A DNA stretch of 64,000 nucleotides from Inia geoffrensis (taxonomy: Eukaryota; Chordata; Mammalia; Artiodactyla; Iniidae), in NCBI GenBank assembly GCA_036417435.1, contig CM070905.1:67845092-67909091 (forward strand), in the 5' to 3' direction. Positions within the stretch are counted from its first letter, which is position 1. Each line of letters starts with the position of its first letter. Under the pieces are notes generated by a model, which made no database searches, was not told where the DNA came from, and saw only the letters and a program-made list of their open reading frames with translations. Below, piece by piece: positions 22,598-33,790 of the stretch. Made by a program: the position numbers and the translations under genes.

Positions 22598-22622
22598 CTG
22601 TGTGTGTGTGTGTGTGTGTGTA
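22598..22622 (+). repeat. (TG)n microsatellite
   Basis: A short TG run of about 12 units. Confidence 0.95.
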
Positions 22623-22744
22623 GTGTTTGCTTTTGGCATTCGAGGGGGAAAGGGAATTCAAAAGAATGTGAAGGAAGACAGAAATTCCAAAATTCTAACT
22701 CTGACCTCAAAATTTAAAGCACGGGGTAGCTGGGAACAACATTC

Positions 22745-22758
22745 AGAAATGGATTCTC
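22745..22758 (+). repeat. 5' target-site duplication of L1 copy 1
   Basis: AGAAATGGATTCTC matches AGAAATTGAATCTC at 29926-29939 (12 of 14 bases). The pair directly flanks the L1 start and the A-rich tail. Confidence 0.7.
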
Positions 22759-24793
22759 CAGAGGACAAGGGGAAGATGGTGGAGGAGTAAGATGCGGAGA
22801 TCACCTTCCTCCCCATAGATACAACAGAAATACATCTACACGTGGAACAACTCCTACAGAACACCTGCTGAACGCTGGCAGAAGACCTCAGACCTCCCAA
22901 AAGGCAAGAAAGTCCCCACGTACCTGTGTGGGGCAAAAGAAAAAAGAATAAACAGAGACAAAAGGATAGGGACAGGACCTGCACCAGTGGGAGAGAGCTG
23001 TGAAGGAGGAAAGGTTTCCACACACTAGGAATCCCCTTCACAGGTGGAGACTGTGTGTGACGGAGTGGAGGGAAGAGCTTCGGGGACACAAAGGAGAGCA
23101 CAGCAACAGGGGTGCGGTGGGCAAAGTGAAGAGATCCCTGCACAGAGGATTGGTGCCGACCGGCACTCAGCAGCCCGAGAGGCTTGTCGGCTCTCCCGCC
23201 AGGGTGGGCGGGGCTAGGAGCTGAAGCTCGGGCTTCAGAGGTCGGATCCCAGGGAGAGGACTGGGGTTGGCTGCATGAACACAGCCTGCAGGGTGTCAGT
23301 GCACCACAGCTAGCCAGGAGGGAGTCCGGGAAAAGTCTGGACATGCCAAAGAAGCAAGAGACTTTTTCTTCCCTCTTTGTTTCCTGGTGCGCGAGGAGAG
23401 GGGATTAAGAGCGCTGCTTAAAGGAGCTCCAGAGATGGGTGTGAGCCGCAGATAAAAGCGCAGACCCCAGAGACGGGCATGAGATGCTAAGGCTGCTGCT
23501 GCCGCCACCAAGAAACCTGTGTGCAAGCACAGGTCACTATCCACACCTCCCCTCCCGGGAGCCTGTGCTGCCCGCCACTGCCAGGTTCCCGGGATCCAGG
23601 GACAACTTCCCCGGGAGAAGGCATGGAGCGCCTCAGGCTGGTGCAACGTCATGCCGGCCTCTGCCGCTGCAGGCTCGCCCCGCACTCGATACCCCTCCCT
23701 CCCCGCCAGCCTGAGTGAGCCAGAGACCCCGAAGCAGCTGCTCCTTTAACCCCGTCCTGTCTGAGAGAAGAACAGACGCCCTCTGGCGACCTACACGCAG
23801 AGGCGGAGCCAAATCCAAAGCTGAACCCCTGGGAGCTGTGAGAACAAAGAAGAGAAAGTGAAATTTCTCCCAGCAGCCTCAGAAGCAGAGGATTAAAGCT
23901 CGACAATCAACTTGATGTACCCTGCATCTGTGGAATACATGAATAGACAACAAATCAACCCAAACTGAGGGGGTGGACTTTGAGAGCAAAATTTATGAGT
24001 TTTTCCCCTTTTCCTCTTTTTGTGAACGTTTATGCGTATGCTTCTGTGTGAGATTTTGTCTGTATAGCTTTGCTTCCACCATTTGTCCTAGGGTTCTATC
24101 CATCCATTTTTAAAAAAAATTTTTTTTCTTAATAATTATTTTTTATTTTAATAACATTTATTTTATCTTACTTTATTTTATCTTCTTTCTTTCTTTCCTT
24201 CCTTCCCTCCCTCTTTCTTCCTTCCTTTCTTTCTCTTCTTCTCCCTTTCTCTCTTTCATTCTTTCATTCTTTCTTCTTCTCCCTTTTATTCTGAGCTGTG
24301 TGGATGAAAGGATCTTGGTGCTGCAGCCAGGAGTCAGTGTTTTGCCTCTGAGGTGGGAGAGCCAACTTCAGGACACTGGTCCACAAGAGACCTCCCAGCT
24401 CCACATAGTATCAAACAGTGAAAATCTCCCAGAGAGCTCCATCTCAACAACAGCACCCAGCTTCACTCAATGACCAGCAAGCTACAGTGCTGGACACCCT
24501 ATGCCAAACAACTAGCAAGATAGGAACACAACCCCACCCATTAGCAGAGAGGCTGCCTAAAATCATAATAAGTCCACAGACAACCCAAAACACACCACCA
24601 GATGTGGACTTGCCCACCAGAGAGACAAGATCCAGCCTCATCCACCAGAACACAGGCACTACTCCTCTCCACCAGGAAGCCTACACAACCCACTGAACCA
24701 ACCTTAGCCACTGGGGACAGACATCAAAAACAACGGGAACTACGAACCTGCAGCCTGCACAAGGGAGACCCCAAGTACAGTAAGATAAGCAAA
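22759..24793 (+). promoter_or_regulatory. L1 copy 1 5'UTR with internal promoter region
   Basis: The 2-kb 5'UTR is the GC- and CpG-richest part of the window, mainly at 22980-23830, as expected of an L1 internal RNA polymerase II promoter. The start has 'aagatggtgg', close to the AAGATGGC YY1-type site used by L1s to place transcription start. The second L1 here has the exact AAGATGGC. Open frames on both strands over 22658-23906 are a by-product of the GC content. The YY1 role is known for human L1 and inferred here. Confidence 0.8.
24181..24294 (+). repeat. Expanded CT-rich tract inside the L1 5'UTR
   Basis: About 110 bp of CTTT, CCTT and TTCT units. At the equivalent place, L1 copy 2 (about 59140-59200) has a much shorter T/C-rich stretch. 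The tract has therefore expanded in copy 1, or shrunk in copy 2. Confidence 0.9.
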
Positions 24794-25668
24794 ATGAGAA
24801 CACAGAAAAACACACAGCAGATGAAGGAGCAACCTAACAAATGAAGAGGAAATAGGCAATCTACCTGAAAAAGATTTCAGAGTAATGATAGTAAAGATGA
24901 TCCAAAATCTTGGAAATAGAATAGAAAAAATGCAAGAAACATTTAACAAGGACCTAGAAGAACTAAAGAGAAAACAAACAGTGATGAACAACACAATAAA
25001 TGAAATTAAAAATACTCTAGAAGGGATCAGTAGCAGAATAACTGAGGTAGAAGAACGGATAAGTGACCTGGAAGATAAAATAGTGGAAATAACTACTGCA
25101 GAGCAGAATAAAGGAAAAAGGATGAAAAGAACTGAGGACAGTCTCAGAGACCACTGGGACACCATTAAACGCACCAACATTCAAATTATAGGGGTTCCAG
25201 AAGAAGAGAAAAAGAAAGGGACTGAGAAAATATTTGAAGAGATTATAGTTGAAAACTTCCCTAATATGGGAAAGGAAATAGTTAATCAAGTCCAGGAAGC
25301 ACAGAGAGTCCCATACAGGATAAATCCAAGAAGAAACATGCCAAGACACATATTAATCAAGCTGTCAAAAATTAAATAAAAAGAAAACATATTAAAATCA
25401 GCAAGGGAAAAACAACAAATAACACACAAGGGAATCCCCACAATGTTAACGGCTGATGTTTCAGCAGAAACTGTGCAAGCCAGAAGGTACTGGCAGGACA
25501 TATTTAAAGTGATGAAGGAGAAAAACCTGCAACTAAGATTACTCTATCCAGCAAGGATCTCAGTCAGATTCGAAGGAGAAATTAAAAACCTTTACAGACA
25601 AGCAAAACCTGAGAGAGTTCAGCACCAGCAAACCAGCTTTACAGCAAATGCTAAAGGAACTTCTCTAG
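24794..25668 (+). pseudogene. ORF1: L1 ORF1 (broken), RNA-binding protein
   Basis: In functional L1s, ORF1 makes a trimeric RNA-binding chaperone that packages L1 RNA in the cytoplasm. Here the frame starts MRTQKNTQQMKEQ and hits a stop after about 16 codons. Copy 2 has 17 more bases just after this point (near 59747), so copy 1 carries a 17-bp frameshifting deletion. From 24885 the coding sequence resumes with a long charged coiled coil (EERISDLEDKIVEI region). The RRM-like part (IQIIGVPEEEKKKG) and then the C-terminal domain follow, the latter including LSAE-like (VSAETVQARRYW) and LYPARISVRF blocks. The K-rich stretch near 25379 has a stop, and another shift occurs near 25587. The expected end is the TAG at 25666. 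Not functional. Confidence 0.93.
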
Positions 25669-25726
25669 GCAAGAAACAGAAGAGAAAGAAAAGACTTATA
25701 ACAACGAACCGAAAACAATTAAGAAA

Positions 25727-28700
25727 ATGGGAATAGGAACACACATATCGATAATTACCTTAAATGTAAATAGACTAAATGCTCCCACCAAAAGACACAG
25801 ATTGGCTGAATGAATACAAAGACAAGAGCCATACATATGCTGTTTACAAGAGACCCACTTCAGACCTAGAGACACATACAGACTGAAAGTAAGGGGATGG
25901 AAAAAGATATTCCATGCAAATGGAAACCAAAAGAAAGCTGGAGGAGCATTCTCATATCAGACAAAATAGACTTTAAAATAAAGACTATTAGAAGAGACAA
26001 AGAAGGTCACTACATAATGATCAAGGGATTGATCCAAGAAGATATAACAATTGTAAATATTTATGAACCCAACATAGGAGCACCTCAATACATAAGGCAA
26101 ATACTAGCAGCCATAAAAGGGGAAATCGACAGTAACACACTCATAGTAGGGGATTTTAACACCCCACTTTCACCAATGGACAGATCATCCAAAATGAAAA
26201 TAAATAAGGAAACACAAGCTTTAAATGATACATTAAACAAGATGGACTTAATTGATATTTATAGGACATTCCATGCTAAAAAAACAGAATACACATTCTT
26301 CTCAAGTGCTCATGGAACATTCTCCAGGATAGATCATATCTTGGGTCACAAATCAAGCCTTGGTAAATTTAAGAAAATTGAAATCATATCAAGTATCTTT
26401 TCCGACCACAATGCTATGAGACTAGATATCAATTACAGGAAAAAATCTGTAAGAAATACAAACACATGGAGGCTAAACAACACACTACTTAATAACCAAG
26501 AGATCACTGAAGAAATCAAAGAGGAAATCAGGAAATACCTAGAAATAAATGACAGTGAAAACACAATGACCCAAATCCTATGGGATGCAGCAAAAGCAGT
26601 TCTAAGAGGGAAGTTTATAGCAATACAATCCTACATTAAGAAACAGGAAACATCTCGAATAAGCAACCTAACCTTGCACCTAAAGCAATTAGAGACAGAA
26701 GAACAAAAACCCCCAAAGTTAGCAGAAGGAAAAAAATCATAAAGATCAGATCAGAAATAAATGAAAATAAATGCAGAAAATGATAGCAAAGATCAATAAA
26801 ACTAAACGCAGGTTCTTTGAGAAGATAAACAAAACTGATAAACCATTAGCCAGACTCATCAAGAAGAAAGGGAGAAGACCCAAATCAATAGAATTAGAAA
26901 TGAAAAAGGAGAAGAAACAACTGACAGTGCAGAAATACAAAAGATCATGAGAGATTACTACAAGCAACTCTATGCCAATAAAATGGACAACCTGGAAGAA
27001 ATCGACAAATTCTTAGAAATGCACAACCTGCCAAGACTGAATCAGGAAGAAATAGAAAATATGAACAGACCAATCACAAGCACTGAAATTGAAACTGTGA
27101 TTAAAAATCTTCCAACAAACAAAAGCCCAGGACCAGATGGCTTCACAGGCAAATTCTATCAAACATTTAGGGAAGAGCTAACACCTATCTTTCTCAAACT
27201 CTTCCAAAATATAGCAGAGGGAGGAACACTCCCCAACTCATTCTACGAGGCCACCATCACCCTGATACCAAAACCAGACAAGGATGTCACAAAGAAATAA
27301 AACTACAGTCCAATATCACTGATGAACATAGATGCAAAAATCCTCAACAAAATACTAGCAAACAGAATCCAGCAGCACATTAAAAGGATCATACACCATG
27401 ATCAAGTGGGGTTTATTCCAGGAATGCAAGGATTCTTCAATATACACAAATCAATCAACGTGATACACCATATTAACAAATTGAAGGAGAAAAACCATAT
27501 GATCACCTCAATAGATGCAGAGAAAGCTTTCGACAAAATTCAACACCCAGTTACGATAAAAACCCTCCAGAAAGTAGGCATAGAGGGACCTTTCCTCAAC
27601 ATAATAAAGGCCATATATGACAAACCCACAGCCAACATCGTCCTCAATGGTGAAAACCTGAAAGCATTTCCACTAACATCAGGAACAAGACAAGGTTGCC
27701 CACCCTCACCACTCTTACTAAACATAGTTTTGCAAGTTTTAGCCACAGCAATCAGAGAAGAAAAGGAAATAAAAGGATCCAAATCGGAAAAGAAGAAGTA
27801 AAGTTGTCACTGTTTGCAGATGACATGATACTATACATAGAGAATCCTAAAGATGCTACCAGAAAACTCCTAAAGCTAATTAATAAATTTGGTTAAGTAG
27901 CAGGATACAAAATTAATGCACAGAAATCTCTGGCATTCCTATACACTAATGATGAAAAATCTGAAAGTGAAATCAAGAAAACACTCCCATTTACCATTGA
28001 AACAAAAAGAATAAAGTATCTAGGAATAAACCTACCTAAGGAAACAAAAGACCAATATGCAGAAAATTATAAGACACCGATGAAAGAAATTAAAGATGAT
28101 ACAAATAGATGGAGAGATAAACCATGTTCTTGGATTGGAAAAATCATCATTGTGAAAATGACTCTACTACCCAAAGCAATCCCTAACAAACTACCACTGG
28201 CATTTTTCACAGAACTAGAACAAAAAATTTCACAATTTGTATGGAAACACAAAAGACCCTGAATAGCCAAAGCAATCTTGAGAACAAAAGAAGGAGCTGG
28301 AGGAATCAGGCTCCCTGACTTCAGACTATACTACAAAGCTACAGTAATCAAGACAGTATGGTACTGGCACAAAAACAGAAAGATAGATCAATGGAACAGG
28401 ATAGAAAGCCCAGAAATAAACCAACGCACATATGGTCACCTTATCTTTGATAAAGGAGACAGGAATATACAGTGGAGAAAGGACAGCCTCTTCAATAAGT
28501 GGTGCTGGGAAAACAGGACAGGTACATGTAAAAGTATGAGATTAGAACACTCCCTAACACCATACACAAAAATAAGCTCAAAATGGATTAAAGACCTAAG
28601 TGTAAGGCCAGAAACTATCAAACTCTTAGAGGAAAACATAGGCAGAACACTCTATGACATAAATCACAGCAAAATCCTTTTTGACCCACCTCCTAGAGAA

Positions 28701-29519
28701 ATGGAAATAAAAACAAAAATAAAGAAATGGGACCTAATGTAACTTCAAAGCTTTTGCACAGCAAAGGAAACCATAAACAAGACCAAAAGACAGCCCTCAG
28801 AATGGGAGAAAATATTTGCAAATGAAGCAACTGACAAAGGATTAATCTCCAAAATTTATAAGCAGCTCATGCAGCTCAATAACAAACAAACAAACAACCC
28901 CATCCAAAAATGGGCAGAAGACCTAAGTAGACATTTCTCCAAAGAAGATATACAGACTGCCAACAAACACATGAAAGCATGCTCAACATCATTGACCATT
29001 AGAGAAATGCAAGTCAAAACTACAATGAGATATCATCTCACACCAGTCAGAATGGCCATCATTAAAAAATCTAGAAACAATAAATGCTGGAGAGGGTGTG
29101 GAGAAAAGGGAACCCTCTTGCACTGCTGGTGGGAATGTGAATTGGTACAGCCACTATGGAGAACAGTATGGAGGTTCCTTAAAAAACTACAAATAGAACT
29201 ACCATGTGACCCAGCAATCCCACTACTTGGCATATACCCTGTGAAAACCATAATTCAAAAAGAGTCATGTGTCAAAATGTTCACTGCAGCTCTATTTACA
29301 ATAGCCCAGAGATGGAAACAACCTAAGTATCCATCATTGGATGAATGGATAAAGAAGATGTGGCACGTATATACAATGGAATATTACTCAGCCATAAAAA
29401 GCAATGAAATTGAGCTGCTTGTAATGAGGTGGATGGACCTGGAGTCTGTCATACAGAGTGAAGTAAGTCAGAAAGAGAAAGACAAATACCGTATGCTAAC
29501 ACATACATACGGAATTTAA
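25727..29519 (+). pseudogene. ORF2: L1 ORF2 (broken), endonuclease and reverse transcriptase
   Basis: ORF2 nicks DNA and copies RNA at the nick. Domains appear in order. The endonuclease has TLNVN, LQETH, VGDFNTPL and SDHNAM, so its catalytic residues are kept. The reverse transcriptase has [27 protein letters not shown] and SGTRQGCP, then the catalytic [11 protein letters not shown] after a frameshift at about 27785. The C-terminal cysteine-histidine motif is [18 protein letters not shown] near 29087. Lesions: TGA at 25811 where a Trp codon is usual, a stop near 26740, a run of stops to 26945, a TAA at 27298, the FADD-proximal frameshift, TAG at 27896, TGA at 28261 and TAA at 28740. Retrotransposition in cis is impossible. 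Confidence 0.95.
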
Positions 29520-29925
29520 GGGAAAAAAAATGTCATGAAGAACATAGGGATCTAAGAAAAAAAAATGTCATGAAGAACATAGGGGTAAGACAGGAATAAA
29601 GACGCAGACCTACTAGAGAATGGACTTGAGGATATGGGGAGGGGGAAGGGTAAGCTGTGACAAAGTGAGAGAGTGGCATGGACATATATACACTACCAAA
29701 CGTAAAATACCTAGTGGGAAGCAGATGCATAGCACAGGGAGATCAGCTCGGTGGTTTGTGACCACCTAGAGGGGTGGGATAGGGAGGGTGGAAGGGAGGG
29801 AGATGCAAGAGGGAAGAGATATGGGAACATATGTATATGTAAAACTGATTCACTTTGTTATAAAGCAGAAACTAACACCATTGTAAAGCAACTATACTAC
29901 AATAAAGATGTTAAAAAAAAAAGAA
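29520..29925 (+). other. L1 copy 1 3'UTR, poly(A) signal and A tail
   Basis: A purine-rich 3'UTR follows the ORF2 stop. AATAAA at 29900-29905 comes just before a short A-rich tail. The first part holds a direct duplication: the unit with 'atgtcatgaagaacatagg' occurs near 29529 and again near 29564. The shorter L1 stub at 12756 lacks this repeat. Confidence 0.9.
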
Positions 29926-29939
29926 AGAAATTGAATCTC
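29926..29939 (+). repeat. 3' target-site duplication of L1 copy 1
   Basis: AGAAATTGAATCTC pairs with 22745-22758. Two of 14 positions differ, which agrees with the inactivated, aged state of the element. Confidence 0.7.
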
Positions 29940-30226
29940 AGTCTGTTGTTCATTGATGTTGGATGACACATTGGGATGGAATTTGATGTGCTTCTAAACA
30001 GTGTTTGTTTTTCTACTGGTGGAGTACACAGTTCTCTTTTAGCTTTTAAGTTTCATAATCTTTTGGGTTTTGAAGTCACCTGATAGACTAGAAAATTGAT
30101 AGACTTCAAAGCAGGCACAGCTAAATTTGAATTCAGTTTCTCTTATATCACAATGTAGTTTTAGTTCAGTCAATTGCTTTGAACTGAGTGTCCATGATAA
30201 GACATTGGGGGGCTTTATACCTATCT

Positions 30227-30270
30227 TATAGGATTTTTGAGAGAATCATATAGGATTTTTGAGAGAATCA
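30227..30270 (+). repeat. 22-bp tandem duplication
   Basis: The unit beginning 'tataggatttttgagag' occurs twice in direct tandem (30227-30248 and 30249-30270) and is identical as read. Confidence 0.95.
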
Positions 30271-30914
30271 AATCAAAGTGAATAACCTATGAAACACCTA
30301 GGACCACGCTTGCCTCATTGCAGATGTTTGAGAGAGATTATGTTAGTCTCTTATCCCTTTCATAATGGAGTTCTTGATGTTAACTGTAGGTTGTGGTAGC
30401 TAAAGAGTTTATGGACATGCACAAGAAAAGATGTTTCATATAAAAGAGCAATTGAATCAGATAATCTTAGGGGATGATGATTCAGTAAAGCCATTCACTT
30501 AGTAACACTAACTGAAACCAAAACAGGTACTAGGTTAGTTTCTTACATCCATCCTGACTGCCAGTCTGTACAGAAGCCCTCAAATAATAGGAAACATCTT
30601 ATAAACAAGCAAACAATCTTAGAGTTGGCAGTGGTGCTTATTGTTCTTGTTACATGTAGGAGATAAAACGCAGATACAACCCCCTGTACACAAGTAATAA
30701 GCTCTAGCTCATTTTTAAAAACTATTATTTTCTAACCTGATTTAAAATGGAAGAGAAAAAAGAATTTTCTACATTTTGGTTTCAAGTAAGACATTTAAAT
30801 TACTGACAAAGTTAGATGTTCTTTTGGAGTACTTTTTTAAAAAAATAATGACACCTTACTATTAGTATCTTAAACTTGTCTGTGGTACATATTTGTAAAA
30901 GGTTTAGAACTTCA

Positions 30915-31075
30915 CAAACCCCCCAAGAGGCAGTAGAGAGGCCAGAGCAGACCACCACCATCCTGGGTTTTCATTCCAAACCTGCTGCAATTTAACTTTC
31001 TAACTTTGGCAAAGTGAAAACTTTTTGGACCTCTCTTTACACAGTCACTGAAATGAAAGTATGATCTTGATTTTC
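30915..31075 (+). repeat. Probable MIR, sense
   Basis: 'cctgggttttcattccaaac', then 'actttggcaaagtgaaaac', then 'ggacctctctttacacagtc' follow the MIR core order. The copy is strongly diverged. The 67-codon minus-strand frame over it is probably chance. Confidence 0.45.
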
Positions 31076-32205
31076 TGTTAGATCCCTTCTCCTTCAAAAA
31101 GCGTTTCAAGGTCATATAAATAAAACAAACAAATCATTTGAAATGACTGCTCTTTGACAAGGAAATCACTAAAGTAGCAAAATGTTTCCCACTACTGTAA
31201 GGAATCTGCTGTGTCATTTTTCAAAACCAGTTGAAGTGAATATTTAAGATTATTCATGAGACGTTTTAGGAAATACTCAATTAAAATTGTAATTTTATTC
31301 TTTCAAGTGTTGCAGGTTGGTTATGTACACGACTCAAAATACATGTAAATTTATTTATTTTAGACGCCACTGTTGAATAGCTTATCAATAAAACCTTTTC
31401 CAAATCAGTCCATGTTGAGTTTTCATATCTTTCTTTGTTTTGGTCATGTTAAATGTACATTTTCCTATATGAGTTGCATATAGTAAGAAAATTATATTGT
31501 TATTACTAATAATACATATAAGAGCTATTCTATAATCAATTCACTTTGGTTATTGGATTTATTCTTCTACTCGTTGCCAGAAGTAAGCTTACAGCTGCCA
31601 TTGTAAGACTTTTGTTTAAGATTAGAGGGCAAGTGCAATGGTTTCAGAATTTGGTTATACGAGGGAAACATTAACAAACAAAATCAACGTGATTTGGAGC
31701 TTTCTAGCACTTACTGGCAAAGTTCACTTTGAACTCTAAATTATTTATGGCACAGAAGGAGACACTCGGTAAATAACAGGAAAAGCTTAGAAATCAAATG
31801 CAGCTTGTGGTATTTGCTAACATTAACACTTGGGTTCCCAAAACCCAAGCCTAGCGATAATTTATTTACTCTGAATTACTTCCCAAAGAACAGTTACATT
31901 TCTGGTGGAAAAAAAAAGGACATTAGCAAATGACTGAAAAAAAACTTCACAAGGGAAAAGAAAAATCATTCTTCTGATTTGATGTTAAAGCAAACTGTAC
32001 AAAGCTTCCAGGAATCTAAAGATATTTTTTCTTAAAACTGATGAATGCTTGACAAATAGTCTATCTTATTTCAGTATAAATTAACATGGCACGTGTCCAT
32101 GAAATGCAGTACACCACTACCAGGGCAGCAAACAAATACTCACAAGAAAGTTAGAAGTTTAGGTGTGTGTGTAAATTGTTACATAGATGTAAGTAAGTAC
32201 ATTTT

Positions 32206-32270
32206 ATATATGTGTGTGTGTGTATGTGTGTGTGTGTATATATATATATATATGTATGTATGTATATAAT
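32206..32270 (+). repeat. TG/TA compound microsatellite
   Basis: TG units pass into TA units and then GTAT units. It is likely unstable in length. Confidence 0.95.
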
Positions 32271-33729
32271 CTGAGAACGCTATTGACTAAAGAAAAAAAA
32301 AATCAACAATGAAATCCAAACACTTTGTGTCAACTACCATGAATTAGAGTCTACCTATTCCAAACCAAGTTAGAGTTATAGAAAAATTGATCTCTTCAAT
32401 TACCTTTTTCACTTAATGCATTTCAGTATCCCCTATGGTATGCAAGTAATTACCCTTAGTTTTAAAGCATTTTCTTTTAATACTTCAATAATTTTTATTT
32501 AAATTGGCTTCTACTTGTGGATTTTGTTTGACACCATGAACTTGAATGCTAAGGACTTGATCAACCTCCTTTTTCATGGAAGGAAAGGGTCACAGATGAT
32601 GCTTCCTTTTATTAAATTCAGTAGTGAACATTTTCACTGGCATCTGCTCCTGATGACATCTGGTTTATTTGTTATGTAACAAGGATTTTTGTTGTTGTTG
32701 TTAAAGTTGAAGTCATCATACTTTTTTCCTGGCACTTCCCTTAAAGTTTCACTATGAATACCTTCTTAAAAATTCAGTATTTATTATTTATACTGCTCAA
32801 GTTCATGGCAAACTCCCTTTAAATATAAATACCACATTATTCATTTAGTTTCCAAGTGGTAGAGTCCAAATACAGTAATAACTAGAGCATGAGTGCAGCT
32901 TTTCCTTTTCTCATTCATCTTTGGGCTCTTACTCGGTTCCTTATTTTCCTCCTCTCATTATTTTATTTTTCTTAGGAATTTGGAGTTGAGTCAAGCTGAC
33001 TGAAAACCCAGTAAACTTTCTGCTACGCAAGGTTGTTTCTCAAAGGGAGCACTTTATAAAAACTAAAACCCTAAATATCTAAAGATGTGGTTATAAACAG
33101 TCCCTACAGACATGGATTGTGTTATCAATTTCTTGATCCCAGAGGCAAGTAAGATCTGTTTCAGTGGGAAACACTACCCATTTTTGGAAGAATGCAACCA
33201 TTTATAGTTGGGATTGGCAAGAGCACCCTTAGAGAAAATGACAAACACTGAAGGAAGGTAAGCTCTGATGAATTTGCAGTTTTGACCAAGGCCAGATCAG
33301 TATACACATGCCAGAATAAAAGGTGCTTGATCAGGCAGCATTTATGATTGCATCTGTGCATGTGTGTAGGTATGTATGTATGGCTTCTCCAAAAAGAGCT
33401 GCAGATAAGTAGATCTGCATTATGGAACTGTGAAAGGGAGGAGCTAGGAGAGCAGGAACCCTACAAAATGGTAGGATAGAACCTCTTGTGACTTCATCAT
33501 GATGGACTTCCTGAGGTTCCTCACTGGTGACAGGAAAAAGGAAGGAAGCAATAGGTATAACTGTGGGAGATTAGAAATCCTGACCCCTGGCTCCCTTAAA
33601 TTTAAAGGTAAAGAGACCAGAGTAGAACAGGGTGTTTTCAGAAGGACCTACTGGCAGGGAAAGTAAACTTCACTCCTAAAAGAAAATAGCTGTGAGGAAA
33701 GGTAAAATCTAAGCTGGTGTTTAGATTAA

Positions 33730-33790
33730 GACAAAGATCTAAGCAGACAAAGATCTAAGCAGTGAAAGTTGTGTGAACACAACTTTCACT
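33730..33790 (+). repeat. 16-bp tandem repeat followed by a 30-bp palindrome
   Basis: GACAAAGATCTAAGCA occurs twice in tandem (33730-33745, 33746-33761). It is followed by AGTGAAAGTTGTGT, a two-base GA loop, and the perfect reverse complement ACACAACTTTCACT (33761-33790). The stem of 14 bp is perfect. Confidence 0.95.

Larger units (their letters stand above)
22759..29925 (+). mobile_element. Near full-length L1 retrotransposon (copy 1)
   Basis: This is a cetartiodactyl-type L1 of about 7.2 kb with all parts in order. The 5'UTR begins near the 'gaagatggtggaggagtaag' block, followed by ORF1, ORF2, a 3'UTR and an A-rich tail. Flanking 14-bp repeats fit target-primed insertion. Full length with a start block means it probably inserted with its promoter. 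Both ORFs now carry stops and frameshifts, so it cannot move by itself. A second element at 57779-64000 is closely related and in the same direction. The structural parts are listed separately. Confidence 0.95.

Noticed and set aside
22658..23906. Long overlapping open frames (up to 228 codons) on both strands at 22.7-23.9 kb
   Set aside because: They lie in the GC-rich L1 5'UTR, are mirrored in the related L1 at 57.9-58.7 kb, and have no conserved protein features.
24740..25349. Long minus-strand frames opposite L1 ORF1 (146 and 110 codons)
   Set aside because: They are antisense shadows of ORF1, whose codon pattern on the plus strand matches the known protein.
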